Assembly (NCBI GenBank): GCA_030146615.1
Contig: JASLBL010000239.1
Span: forward strand, 1-64,000
Direction of reading: 5' to 3'
Source: Actinomycetes bacterium
Lineage (GTDB): Bacteria > Actinomycetota > CALGFH01
Length of the DNA: 64,000 bases
The first letter of the stretch is position 1. The number at the start of each line of letters is the position of its first letter. Shown in pieces: positions 51,024 through 58,971 of this stretch. A program made the position numbers and the translations under genes. A model generated the notes under the pieces. The model was given only the letters and a program-made list of their open reading frames with translations, was not told the DNA's origin and did not search any database.

Positions 51024-52838
51024 ATGGGCCATCTGTTCCCGACCGCCGTCGAGGCGGCCCGGCCCATCGAGGACTACGGGCTGCTCGGTGACACTCGCAC
51101 CGCAGCACTTGTCGGCTCCGACGGCGCCGTCGACTGGCTCTGCGTCCCCCGCTTCGACGGCCAACCCGTGTTCGGCCGCCTGGTCGGCGGGCCGGCGGCG
51201 GGCACCTTCCGCATGGGGCCGGCTGGAGCGGCCACGGTCATCGCCCGCCGCTACCGGCCCCACACCGCCACCCTTGCAACGACCTGGGACACGCCGGGCG
51301 GGCAGCTCAGCCTGACCGAGGGGATGATCGCCGACGTCACCGGCCAGTTGCTGCCGTCCAACCTGCTGGTACGCCGGCTCACCGCCACCAATGGCCCGGT
51401 TAACGCCGTGATCGAGTTCGATCCCCGCCTCGGCGAACAACACCGGCTACCGCGCATCGAGTACCGCGGCGACGTCGTCGTGTGCAGCTGGTCGACCACC
51501 GCCCTCGCGTTGCGCTCATCGCCGCCGCTCCGCCTCCAAGTAGGACGACCGGCGACGGTGCGTGTCGCGCCCGGTCGGCCCGTCACCCTCGCGCTCAGCG
51601 TCGCCGACCGCGAACCGCTGATCTATGTCGACCCCGACGCGGCCTGGGCAGCACTGGCGGCCGACGAACACGGCTGGCGGACCTGGTGTGCCGACATCGA
51701 CGGCGACCTCCCACACCGCGACGCGGTGGCCCGCAGCCTGCTCACCCTGCGCCTGCTGACCTACTCCCCGTCGGGGGCGCCGGTCGCGGCACCGACAACC
51801 TCGCTCCCAGAGGATCCCGGCGGGATCCGCAACTGGGACTACCGCTACGCCTGGCCCCGCGACGCCAGCATCGGCATCGGCGCCTTCCTCGGCGTCGGCA
51901 AGCACGACGAGGCCCGCCATTTCCTGGCCTGGCTGCTCCACGCCAGCCGCCTGGACCGGCCCCGCCTCCCCGTCCTGCTCACCCTCCACGGCCGCCACCC
52001 GACCGCGGAACGGGAACTCGACGGCTGGCCCGGCTACGCCCACAGCCGCCCGGTCCGCGTCGGCAACGGCGCCGCCAACCAGCACCAGCTCGACGGCTAC
52101 GGCTGGGTCCTTGACGCCGCCTGGCTCCTCACCCGCGCCGGCCATCGCATCGACTCCGAGACCTGGCGGGCCATGCGCGGCTTCGCCGACGACGTCGCGA
52201 AACGGTGGCGTGAACCCGACGCCGGGATCTGGGAGATCCGCGGTGATGGCGCCCACCACGTGCACTCCAAGCTCATGGCCTGGCTCGCCCTCGACCGTGC
52301 CCTGCGCATCGCCTCCACCCGCCGCACCCCGGCCCGGCACGTCGCACGATGGCACGCCGAGCGCGAGGCCATGGCCGCCGACATCATCGCTGCTGGCTTC
52401 AACCCCGAGCTCGGCAGCTACACCCGCACCTACGGCGCCAACGATCTCGACGCCGCCGTGCTCGTCATTCCCCTCCTCGGCCTCGAACCGCGCGACTCGC
52501 CGCGGGTCCGGGCCACCATCGAGGCCGTGCGCCGCAAGCTCAGCGCCGGCGGCCCACTGCTGTACCGCTACCCGCCCGGCCAAGACGGCCTGCCCGGCAC
52601 CGAAGGCGCCTTCCTCCCCTGCTCGTTCTGGCTGGTCCAAGCCCTCGCCAGCACAGGCCGCGTCGACCAAGCGACCCAGCTGTTCGCCGACCTCCTCGAC
52701 CTCGCCAACCCACTCAGCCTCCTACCCGAGGAGATCGACCCCGGGACCCGCGGCTACCTCGGCAACTACCCCCAAGCCCTGACCCACGCCGCACTCGTCC
52801 AAGCCGCCCTGGCGATCCGCGACGCTCACCCGACTTGA
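51024..52838 (+). CDS. GH15 family glycoside hydrolase (glucoamylase/trehalase-like)
   Basis: 604 residues, ATG at 51024 one base after the membrane-protein stop. The N-terminal beta domain (PIEDYGLLGDTRTAALVGSD, GAVDWLCVPRFDGQPVFGRL) and the alpha/alpha barrel motifs (IRNWDYRYAWPRDASIGIGA, LLPEEIDPGTRGYLGNYPQA) are characteristic; the acid/base glutamates lie in the barrel, one in PEEIDPG. No signal peptide, so it acts in the cytoplasm, probably on trehalose or a glucan. It fits sugar recycling into the pentose phosphate pathway. Confidence 0.9.
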   Translation: MGHLFPTAVEAARPIEDYGLLGDTRTAALVGSDGAVDWLCVPRFDGQPVFGRLVGGPAAGTFRMGPAGAATVIARRYRPHTATLATTWDTPGGQLSLTEGMIADVTGQLLPSNLLVRRLTATNGPVNAVIEFDPRLGEQHRLPRIEYRGDVVVCSWSTTALALRSSPPLRLQVGRPATVRVAPGRPVTLALSVADREPLIYVDPDAAWAALAADEHGWRTWCADIDGDLPHRDAVARSLLTLRLLTYSPSGAPVAAPTTSLPEDPGGIRNWDYRYAWPRDASIGIGAFLGVGKHDEARHFLAWLLHASRLDRPRLPVLLTLHGRHPTAERELDGWPGYAHSRPVRVGNGAANQHQLDGYGWVLDAAWLLTRAGHRIDSETWRAMRGFADDVAKRWREPDAGIWEIRGDGAHHVHSKLMAWLALDRALRIASTRRTPARHVARWHAEREAMAADIIAAGFNPELGSYTRTYGANDLDAAVLVIPLLGLEPRDSPRVRATIEAVRRKLSAGGPLLYRYPPGQDGLPGTEGAFLPCSFWLVQALASTGRVDQATQLFADLLDLANPLSLLPEEIDPGTRGYLGNYPQALTHAALVQAALAIRDAHPT

Positions 52839-52986
52839 CCAGACCGCATCGTCGCCAACACGTCCACCGCCTTCGCTCAGCAGACGCAGCACCGGAGCGT
52901 CGGCATTGCGTCAGGGCCCTGGCTCTCCGAGCCTGAAGCGCTCGCCGGTCCGCGCCGCCCGTTCCTGGAGGCCGACTCGGCTCGGC

Positions 52987-53325
52987 TCAGCCCCTGATCA
53001 GATCGGCAAGCACCGCGGCCTCGCTGATCTCAGCATGCCTGGTCGCGGTGGGCAGCGTCAGCGTCCCGCTCTCGGCCAGCTCCCCCAGGTGCTGTAGCAC
53101 TTGGGCACGCTCGGCGTCCTTGAGTTCCTCGCGGTAACGGCGGCCGAACTCTTCAAACCGTTCGGGGTCGTGGCTGTACCACTTGCGCAGCTCTGTCGAC
53201 GGGGCGACCTGCTTGAGCCACAGATCGAGGCGAGCCTTGTCCTTGGTCAGCCCTCGCGGCCAGATGCGGTCGACCAGCACCCGGGTCCCGCCTTCTGACT
53301 CCGGCTCATCGTAGATTCGGCGCAC
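52987..53325 (-). CDS. DUF488 family protein
   Basis: 112 residues from GTG at 53325. The family pattern is complete: RVLVDRIWPRGLTKDKARLD, WLKQVAPSTELRKWYSHDPE and RFEEFGRRYREEL. DUF488 proteins are small basic/acidic proteins related to YeaO, of uncertain role. The N-terminus could begin a few residues earlier, but no better start codon is evident. Confidence 0.85.
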   Translation of the reverse strand: MRRIYDEPESEGGTRVLVDRIWPRGLTKDKARLDLWLKQVAPSTELRKWYSHDPERFEEFGRRYREELKDAERAQVLQHLGELAESGTLTLPTATRHAEISEAAVLADLIRG

Positions 53326-53532
53326 CCGTACATCCGGCTTGCCGTGAGCGGAGACCCGAAGTGTCAGCCATCGTCACTCAGTTCCTCAGTTCCACATGCG
53401 AATGGGCGCATGGCGTGCCAGAAGACCTGCCAGGAATTTGGCCGTGTAGCCAGCGGACCGGACAGCCCAGTCTGGTAGCTTCCGGATGCGGCTCCGTCAG
53501 GGTGCCGACACGCTCCGAAGCCTAGGCAGGAT

Positions 53533-54246
53533 GTGACAGCCATGCCCGCAAGGGACAGCTACTGGCTGCTGAGGATCGGAGCGGGCGCGGGCGTCCTCGG
53601 CGCGGTGTTCGCCGGAGTCGGCAACCTGCTGCATCCGATCACCCCGCGCGACGATCCGCCGGGGGTGGCACGCGTCATCGCCGACAGTGACCTCTGGACG
53701 CTCATCCATCTGGTCATCGTCATCGGCATCATCCTGATGCCGGCCGGCCTGCTCGCGGTTCGGCACTCGATCGCGCAGAACGGCTTCACCGACGCGCTCA
53801 CGCGCCTTGGCATGTACGCGGCGACGATCGGTGCCACGGTTGGGGTGATCACGCTGATCCTGGATGGCGTGGCGGCCAAGCAGCTGGCCGACCAGTGGGC
53901 GGCCGCACCTGAGCCCGCGAAGGCGGCCGCGCTCGGCCTGGTCTCGGCCAACGAGACGGTCAACTTCGCCCTGGGCGGTCTGTTCAACCTGTCCTTCGCG
54001 GGCGTCCCCTACCTGCTCTTCGGTCTAGCCGTGGCCCGTGCCGGCAGCTACCCGCGATGGCTCGGATGGGTGGCGTTCGCCGCTGGGATCGGATCGGTGC
54101 TCGCAGGGCTCATCCAGGCCCTTACCGGCAAGCCGACGACCCTCTCGCTGATCCTGACCATCATCGGCCCCACCGTGGTCACACTGTGGACGCTGGTGAT
54201 TGGAGTCCTCCTGTGGCGTCGATCCGCTAGCGCCGCGAAGGACTGA
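53533..54246 (+). CDS. Hypothetical polytopic membrane protein (DUF4386-like)
   Basis: 237 residues from GTG at 53533 (ATG at 53542 is an alternative). Six or seven helices: LRIGAGAGVLGAVFAGVGNL, LIHLVIVIGIILMPAGLLAV, GMYAATIGATVGVITLILDG, LFNLSFAGVPYLLFGLAVAR and two at the C-terminus. The layout resembles DUF4386-type proteins, but the match is by eye. It stands alone. Confidence 0.65.
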   Translation: MTAMPARDSYWLLRIGAGAGVLGAVFAGVGNLLHPITPRDDPPGVARVIADSDLWTLIHLVIVIGIILMPAGLLAVRHSIAQNGFTDALTRLGMYAATIGATVGVITLILDGVAAKQLADQWAAAPEPAKAAALGLVSANETVNFALGGLFNLSFAGVPYLLFGLAVARAGSYPRWLGWVAFAAGIGSVLAGLIQALTGKPTTLSLILTIIGPTVVTLWTLVIGVLLWRRSASAAKD

Positions 54247-54362
54247 ACTGCCATGCAGGCACGCTCACCTGCCACCACGGGGGCTGGGCGGAACGAACCT
54301 GGCGTGCTCGCGTTTAGCTGCCGTTGTTGATTCCGTCGGATCGTCTGGGATGATCCTGTAAG

Positions 54363-54869
54363 TCAGGCAACTCGGCCAGGTTTGGGTCGAGCGGGATCCT
54401 CGCCGCCGATCCCGGCGGCTACCAGGATGTCGGCCGGCCCGGCGCTGTTGGCCGCGTCGGCGGCCATCGTCATCGCGATCTCCGCCGCTGCCGTTGTGGC
54501 CTGCGGTGGGACCACCAGCAGGGCCACGCGATCCTGGCCCGCTCTGGTCACCCCGATTGTATGGGCGTCCATATGGCGGAACCAGCCCACGCGGACGCGG
54601 CGACCAGCCACGGCCACGCGGCGGGGAGCGGTGTCCCAGGCGTCCAGGTTGAGCGCCACCCGGGTGGTCGGTCCAAGGGAGGCGTCCAGACCCGCGATGA
54701 GGCCGGGGAGCTCGGCATCCGGATCCCGCGAGCGCGGCCACCAGCCACCGTCAACGGCTCCGGTGCCGGCCATCGTGGGGTCCAGCTGCAGCCGCAGCCC
54801 CGGCCGCGCCGGCGGTCGGGTGGAAGGAGGAGCGGTGGTGGGGGTGGTGCTGGTGCTGGTCGCGGTCAC
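54363..54869 (-). CDS. DUF5994 family protein
   Basis: 168 residues from GTG at 54869, with GGAG upstream. After a low-complexity Thr/Pro linker the family core appears: AVDGGWWPRSRDPDAELPGL, TTRVALNLDAWDTAPRRVAV and VRVGWFRHMDAHTIGVT. DUF5994 is frequent in Actinobacteria and has no known function. A small gene at 54925-55284 lies just upstream on the same strand. Confidence 0.78.
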   Translation of the reverse strand: MTATSTSTTPTTAPPSTRPPARPGLRLQLDPTMAGTGAVDGGWWPRSRDPDAELPGLIAGLDASLGPTTRVALNLDAWDTAPRRVAVAGRRVRVGWFRHMDAHTIGVTRAGQDRVALLVVPPQATTAAAEIAMTMAADAANSAGPADILVAAGIGGEDPARPKPGRVA

Positions 54870-54924
54870 GTCGTCGGCTCCGTTCTCGGTTCCGCATGGA
54901 ACCGACCTGGTGAATGGGCTGGGG

Positions 54925-55284
54925 TCAGGCGGCTCGTGCTGGTGTCGGCTGGGGGCTGGGGTCGGGCAGCGGGATCGGTGCCGCAGGTGTTCGTGCGTCG
55001 CGCCGGCTGGCTGGCGGGTGGGTGTCGTGGCCAGGCCTGTTGGTGAGCCCGCTGAGCCAGTAGCCCACCGCCGGGCTGGACCAGGTCCGCGACCTGGTCG
55101 AGGACCATGGGGCGGTGTCGGTGGCGGCGGGGTCGGTAAGGAACTGCCAGATCGCCTGGGCGGCCGCATCGTCCAGACCATCGCGGTGGTTACCGCCTAG
55201 ACGGTCCAGCTCACCGGCAACCTCGGTGGGTGGTCCGGTGTCGCTGTTATGGCTAAGCCGCGCGGGTGGGTAGTGGATCACCAT
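54925..55284 (-). CDS. Hypothetical protein upstream of DUF5994
   Basis: 119 residues from ATG at 55284, with TTGGAGGACTCGCC directly upstream, a good ribosome-binding site. The first half (MVIHYPPARLSHNSDTGPPT, then LDDAAAQAIWQFLTDPAATD) looks like coding sequence. The second half is rich in Pro/Thr/Arg and may be out of frame. No family recognised. Confidence 0.45.
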   Translation of the reverse strand: MVIHYPPARLSHNSDTGPPTEVAGELDRLGGNHRDGLDDAAAQAIWQFLTDPAATDTAPWSSTRSRTWSSPAVGYWLSGLTNRPGHDTHPPASRRDARTPAAPIPLPDPSPQPTPARAA

Positions 55285-55447
55285 GGCGAGTCCTCCAAGG
55301 ACCTAGCTGACCGGGGCGATGTGGTGAGCGCGGTGTCAGGTGCTGGTTGAGCTGCTGGCCGTCAGCGAGGGTCCTTGGATCTGGTTGATCGCTCGTTGCT
55401 GGTGCCCGTCGAGGATCCAGCACGCTGCACAGCGGGGAGACCGAAGG

Positions 55448-55470
55448 GGGGCGCGCCGTCGGCGCGCCCC
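55448..55470 (-). terminator. Strong GC hairpin terminator behind hsp20
   Basis: GGGGCGCGCC (55448-55457) and GGCGCGCCCC (55461-55470) form a perfect 10-base stem with a 3-base loop, 8 bases after the hsp20 stop on the minus strand. No U-run follows, as is common for actinobacterial terminators. Confidence 0.65.
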
Positions 55471-55478
55471 GTCTCGGC

Positions 55479-55988
55479 TCAGCTGGGAGTGGTGTCCTCA
55501 CTGCTTGCGTCAAGGATCCTTGCGGGACCCGGGCGCACCTGGATGCGCTTGGGCTTGGCCTCCTCGGCCTTGGGCACCACGATCTCCAGCACCCCGTTGT
55601 CGAACGTTGCCTCGATCTGCTCGGCCTGGACCTGGGCGGGCAGGGTGATTGACCGGCGGAAGCCGCCGTAGCGGCGCTCGACCCGGTGGAACTGCTGCTC
55701 GGAGGACTCCTGGGTGAACTGGCGCTCGCCCTGGATGGTCAGCAGGCCATCCTCCATCGTGATCTGGAGGTCATCGGGCTCAACCCCGGGCAGCTCCACC
55801 ATCACCAGGTAGGCGTCCTTGCGCTCGGAGATGTCCAGCGCTGGCGCCCAAGCCGTGGGCATGGCCCGAGCGTTGCCCCGCTGGGCGTGCAGGCCGAGCG
55901 CATGGGCGAGCATCGGGCTCATCTGGGCCATCTCGTCCGGGGCGCTGCGCAGGTCCTCGAATGGGTCCCATCGCATCATGGTGGTCAT
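55479..55988 (-). CDS. Hsp20/alpha-crystallin small heat-shock protein
   Basis: 169 residues. Small heat-shock proteins bind unfolding proteins and keep them soluble until ATP-driven chaperones act. The N-terminus MTTMMRWDPFEDLRSAPDEM is typical. The alpha-crystallin domain spans about 48-140 (WAPALDISERKDAYLVMVEL, EDGLLTIQGERQF, VERRYGGFRRSITLPAQVQA, TFDNGVLEIVVPKAEE), and VPKAEEAKPKRIQV carries the C-terminal I-x-V anchor. Upstream is a promoter with two 15-base operators and downstream a strong hairpin, so it is monocistronic. Confidence 0.92.
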   Translation of the reverse strand: MTTMMRWDPFEDLRSAPDEMAQMSPMLAHALGLHAQRGNARAMPTAWAPALDISERKDAYLVMVELPGVEPDDLQITMEDGLLTIQGERQFTQESSEQQFHRVERRYGGFRRSITLPAQVQAEQIEATFDNGVLEIVVPKAEEAKPKRIQVRPGPARILDASSEDTTPS

Positions 55989-56052
55989 CTGGTCTCCCTT
56001 GTTCGTGGGCCGTGGGGCCCAGCGGCTCGGGGAGACGCAGATCCGGGGGCCG

Positions 56053-56115
56053 GTGATCAGCGTTCACTTCCGAGGAAACATTATTCAATATATGTGAACA
56101 GCGTTCACCTGTCAA
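56053..56115 (-). promoter_or_regulatory. hsp20 promoter with two 15-base operators
   Basis: On the minus strand TTGACA (56110-56115) and TATATT (56087-56092) are 17 bases apart, an ideal sigma-70 promoter. The spacer holds the palindrome GTGAACGCTGTTCAC (56094-56108). A second copy, GTGAACGCTGATCAC (56053-56067), lies downstream of the -10 with centres 41 bases apart, about four helical turns. This is neither the HspR (CTTGAGT-N7-ACTCAAG) nor the CIRCE sequence, so the repressor is unknown. Confidence 0.7.
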
Positions 56116-56302
56116 GATCGCCGTTCAGGACCGGGGTGGTTGAGCAGGGACAGTTGGTTGCCGAGCTCGCGCAGGGACTCCTGATGGCGCGTGTCCAGTT
56201 CCGTTGCTGATATCTCGTCCATATGGTATGGATTTCATATCTTCTGAACCACGGAAGGTAGCGCACTTGGGGACGCGGTCCCCTCCAGATGAAGGGCTTG
56301 CC

Positions 56303-56689
56303 ATGCTCACCGCTTACGTCGTTGTCGGTGGCCTGCTCGCCGCCTACCTCACCTTCTCGGTCGCGGCCGACGTCGCCCGCTATCACCGGGTCCTCACCGC
56401 CATGGCCAACGCGAACGTGCCGGAATCGTGGCTGACCACCCTGGCCACCCTCAAAGCAGCCGGGGCCCTCGGCCTGCTCGTCGGCATCGGCGTGCCACTG
56501 ATCGGGACGACCACCATAGGCATCTCCACGGCCGCCGCCGCCATCGGGACGGCCGCGGCCGTCGGCGTCATCGTGTTCTTCGTCGGTGCCGTCATCACCC
56601 ACCTGCGCGCACGCGACTTCTCGCTCGCCCCCGCGACCGTGTTCCTCCTGCTCGCGGTGGCCACGCTGGTGTTAGGGCTGGCCTCCTGA
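56303..56689 (+). CDS. DoxX-like membrane protein
   Basis: 128 residues from ATG at 56303 with GAAGGG upstream. Four helices in the DoxX arrangement: YVVVGGLLAAYLTFSVAADV, TTLATLKAAGALGLLVGIGV, AAAIGTAAAVGVIVFFVGAV and TVFLLLAVATLVLGLA; LKAAGALGLLvG is the family core. Upstream lies CCATATGGTATGG (56219-56231), an inverted repeat that may bind a HxlR- or TetR-type regulator. Function unknown; DoxX proteins often relate to redox stress. Confidence 0.8.
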   Translation: MLTAYVVVGGLLAAYLTFSVAADVARYHRVLTAMANANVPESWLTTLATLKAAGALGLLVGIGVPLIGTTTIGISTAAAAIGTAAAVGVIVFFVGAVITHLRARDFSLAPATVFLLLAVATLVLGLAS

Positions 56690-56925
56690 TGGATCTGGCC
56701 AAGCATCCGTCGCTGCTGGCCAACCTCTATGAGTCCAACGGCAACACCCTGGTCCTGGCCGCCCATGCCAACGCCTCGGCCCCGGCCCACTGCCGGCGGG
56801 ACGCCTCGCTGCCCTACACCGGTTCTGGTGCCGGTCTGTCGGCCGGAGCGGCCGCTGGGCTGCTGGCGGTGGGAGTAGCGCTGGTGCTTGGCACCCGCCG
56901 CCGGTCCGGCTCAGCTGCGCCCTGA
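56689..56925 (+). CDS. Short LPxTG-type cell-wall anchor fragment
   Basis: 78 residues; ATG at 56689 overlaps the DoxX stop (TGATG). The C-terminus is a textbook sorting signal: SLPYTGSGAG, a hydrophobic helix (LSAGAAAGLLAVGVALVL), then GTRRRSG. The N-terminal part (MDLAKHPSLLANLYESNGNT) has no signal peptide, which a sortase substrate needs. So it is either a remnant of a longer surface protein or an odd small membrane peptide translated with DoxX. Confidence 0.55.
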   Translation: MDLAKHPSLLANLYESNGNTLVLAAHANASAPAHCRRDASLPYTGSGAGLSAGAAAGLLAVGVALVLGTRRRSGSAAP

Positions 56926-56944
56926 CCTGGGTTCGCGGTTCGGT

Positions 56945-57319
56945 TCAGGCCAGGCCGAGCTGCTTTAGACGCCCGAGGGTGTCCTCCAGGGACCACACCT
57001 GGGTAATCCGGCCGTCGCGTATCCGGAAGATCGACACCTCGTCCACCCGCTCGAAGCGGCGGCCGGTTGGAGGGTGGCCGAGCCACTCACCAAGGTGAGT
57101 GGCGGAGCAGGTGAAGCGGCCCACCACCTGGTCGCCCTCGGCGATCAGCTCCACGACCTCCATGTGGACATCAGGGAAGCTGGCCCGGAACGGCGCGATC
57201 CAGCGCCTCGCGGCCGGGGCAAGCTCGGGGGCGTACAGCTCGTCGATCGCCTCCAGCCGGCCACCGTTGAGGACTTCGGTGATCAGCCGCCGGATCGTCG
57301 CCTTGTCGTGCTCGCTCAC
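56945..57319 (-). CDS. SnoaL-like polyketide cyclase/ester cyclase family protein
   Basis: 124 residues from GTG at 57319 after GAGGAGCATCG. NTF2-fold with [60 protein letters not shown] and [20 protein letters not shown], all typical of SnoaL-like ester cyclases. Specific reaction unknown. Confidence 0.85.
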   Translation of the reverse strand: MSEHDKATIRRLITEVLNGGRLEAIDELYAPELAPAARRWIAPFRASFPDVHMEVVELIAEGDQVVGRFTCSATHLGEWLGHPPTGRRFERVDEVSIFRIRDGRITQVWSLEDTLGRLKQLGLA

Positions 57320-57345
57320 CGATGCTCCTCGCGGGGTGTTGCCAC

Positions 57346-57518
57346 TCAGTTCGGCCGTGGGGCGTACATGATCACCGCCACCCCCGGCCAGGCATAGGGT
57401 CCCGGCACCGGCGAAGGCCAGGCCGCGGTGTTCCCGGACGCCTAGCCAGACCAGCCAGGTCCCGCCGAGCTCGGCCAGCGCGGCCAGGGGGACAGAGGAT
57501 CGAGGGCAGCACGGTCAT
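57346..57518 (-). pseudogene. ynfA (UPF0060) relic with missing middle
   Basis: ATG at 57518 gives MTVLPSIL; after a shift the text reads [20 protein letters not shown] and [11 protein letters not shown], the first half of a YnfA protein. It then jumps to LCLAG and, after another shift, [11 protein letters not shown] and TGA, the YnfA C-terminus. About 50 residues (two helices) are lost. Start and end are in place, so the damage is internal. Confidence 0.6.
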
Positions 57519-57529
57519 GGCGTCACCCT

Positions 57530-57735
57530 ACCCCGGAGGCGAGGGGCTGGCCTGGCCTTGGCCGGGTGCCGCGTCGTCGCCAATGCCGCGCCCATGCGGG
57601 ACCTGCGGCGGCCATCCCTAGCAGAACAGCCGGGAGGAGCAGGCCGGCAACCACGATCGCCACGCCGGCGAGGAGCCCGGCGGCGGCCAGGGGAGCGGGC
57701 AGCAGGCCACACAGGCCACCATGGCCAGCCCACCG
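57530..57735 (-). pseudogene. Frameshifted small membrane protein (MerC/MerT-like start)
   Basis: The minus strand has LAGGLAMVACVACC, a cysteine pair in a helix as in mercuric-transport-like proteins, then after a frame change APLAAAGLLAGVAIVVAGLL and GMAAAGPAWARHWRRRGTRP. It lies beside the ynfA relic, and ynfA often occurs in metal-resistance groups. The assignment is tentative. Confidence 0.4.
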
Positions 57736-57909
57736 GCCAGAGTGCCCCGCCGGGCCGGTCGGGGTCCGGTGGGTGAGGCGCGGCTCGGATCGGGTGTCCC
57801 GCCGGGTAGGCTGCCAGCCCAGACGTCAGGGGTGAAGCCAGGTGGCGCGAGAAATGAGCGGATCGCGAGGGCTGGCCGACCGGGCTCGCGTGCGGTCTCG
57901 GCCAGCCGC

Positions 57910-58878
57910 CTAGAGCCTGGGCGTTGCGCGGTGGTAGCGGTCGGCCAGCGCGCGGATGTGGTCGACAAGCTCGGGTGGTTCGCTGACCTCGAAGTCGGCA
58001 CCGAGCATGCCGAGGTGGACCGCGAGAGCGTCGAGCGTCGCCGCGCCGGTATGCAGCAGGCAGGTGTCCTTGTCGACCACCTCCAGCAGCCCAACCCCGG
58101 GCGGGATCCGCTGGGCGACCGCCTCGGCCGGCGCGTGCAAGCGCACCTGGGTGCGATAGCGCCATCCAGCGGACCAGCCGCCCCGCGAGATGGAGTCGGC
58201 GAGATCGATGTCGGGCAGTTCGCGGGGCACAAACCGTGGGCCGGTCGGGACGCGGGGCTGGAGGCGGTCGACCCGGAAGGTCCGCCAGTCCTCCCGTTCC
58301 ACGTCCCAGGCGAGCAGGTACCAGCGGCGGCCCCAGCACACCAGCCGGTGTGGCTCGGTGGTGCGGAGGCTGGCCGACCCGCCATGGTCGCGGTAGTCGA
58401 AGCGCAGCCGCTGCTGGTCGCGGCAGGCGCCCGCGATCATCGCCAGCACTTCGACGTCCACCGTCGCGCCGGCGGCCTCCATCGGCACCGTCACCGTGTA
58501 GGCCGCCACGGCGTTGACCCGACGGCGCAGCCGCGACGGCAGGACCTGCTCCAGCTTGGCCAGGGCACGGACCGAGGTCTCCTCGATCCCGGCCACCACA
58601 CCGCCGCTGGCGGCCGTGCGCAGTCCCACGGCGACCGCGACGGCCTCCTCGTCGTCCAGCAGCAGCGGCGGCAGGGCCGCGCCCGCGCCGAGCCGGTAGC
58701 CGCCAGCGACACCCCGGGTCGCGTGCACCGGGTAGCCGAGGTCGCGGAGCCGCTCCACGTCGCGGCGGACGGTCCGGGCGCTGATGGCGAGCCGGTCGGC
58801 CAACTCCGCGCCCGACCAGTCGCGCCGGGACTGCAGCAGTGACAGCAGTCGCAGCAGCCGCGCCGAAGTCGCCAACAT
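57910..58878 (-). CDS. YafY-type WYL-domain transcriptional regulator
   Basis: 322 residues from ATG at 58878. An N-terminal DeoR-like winged helix (MLATSARLLRLLSLLQSRRD, LAISARTVRRDVERLRDLGY) is followed by a linker and the WYL domain (RLRFDYRDHGGSASLRTTEP, HRLVCWGRRWYLLAWDVERE, FRVDRLQ). WYL domains bind nucleic acid or small ligands. It is divergent from the epoxide hydrolase gene with a palindrome between them, so it probably regulates that gene and itself. Confidence 0.87.
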   Translation of the reverse strand: MLATSARLLRLLSLLQSRRDWSGAELADRLAISARTVRRDVERLRDLGYPVHATRGVAGGYRLGAGAALPPLLLDDEEAVAVAVGLRTAASGGVVAGIEETSVRALAKLEQVLPSRLRRRVNAVAAYTVTVPMEAAGATVDVEVLAMIAGACRDQQRLRFDYRDHGGSASLRTTEPHRLVCWGRRWYLLAWDVEREDWRTFRVDRLQPRVPTGPRFVPRELPDIDLADSISRGGWSAGWRYRTQVRLHAPAEAVAQRIPPGVGLLEVVDKDTCLLHTGAATLDALAVHLGMLGADFEVSEPPELVDHIRALADRYHRATPRL

Positions 58879-58899
58879 TCCTGGAGTCTGCCACCTCTA

Positions 58900-58918
58900 G
58901 CGGACAGAAACTGACCGC
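58900..58918. promoter_or_regulatory. Palindromic operator between yafY-type and epoxide-hydrolase genes
   Basis: GCGGACAG-AAA-CTGACCGC is an inverted repeat with 7 of 8 matching pairs and a 3-base centre, 22 bases before the regulator's start codon and 54 bases before the hydrolase start. Its position fits an autoregulatory WYL/YafY operator. Confidence 0.55.
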
Positions 58919-58971
58919 AACGGCTCGTATGGTCGTCCTCGTCGCCGTCCGCCAGTCCGGAAGGAGCCGTC

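Noticed and set aside
51516..52670. Open frame of 384 codons on the minus strand
   Set aside because: Antisense shadow of the GH15 gene.
56112..56222. 36-codon minus-strand frame (MDEISATELDTRHQESLREL...) between DoxX and hsp20
   Set aside because: The amino-acid text looks coding-like, but there is no ribosome-binding site, and its stop overlaps the hsp20 -35 region. Possibly a decayed gene end; not strong enough to call.
57515..58894. Open frame of 459 codons on the minus strand overlapping the WYL regulator
   Set aside because: It is a shifted frame of the regulator; low-complexity Arg/Ala/Pro text, no motif.
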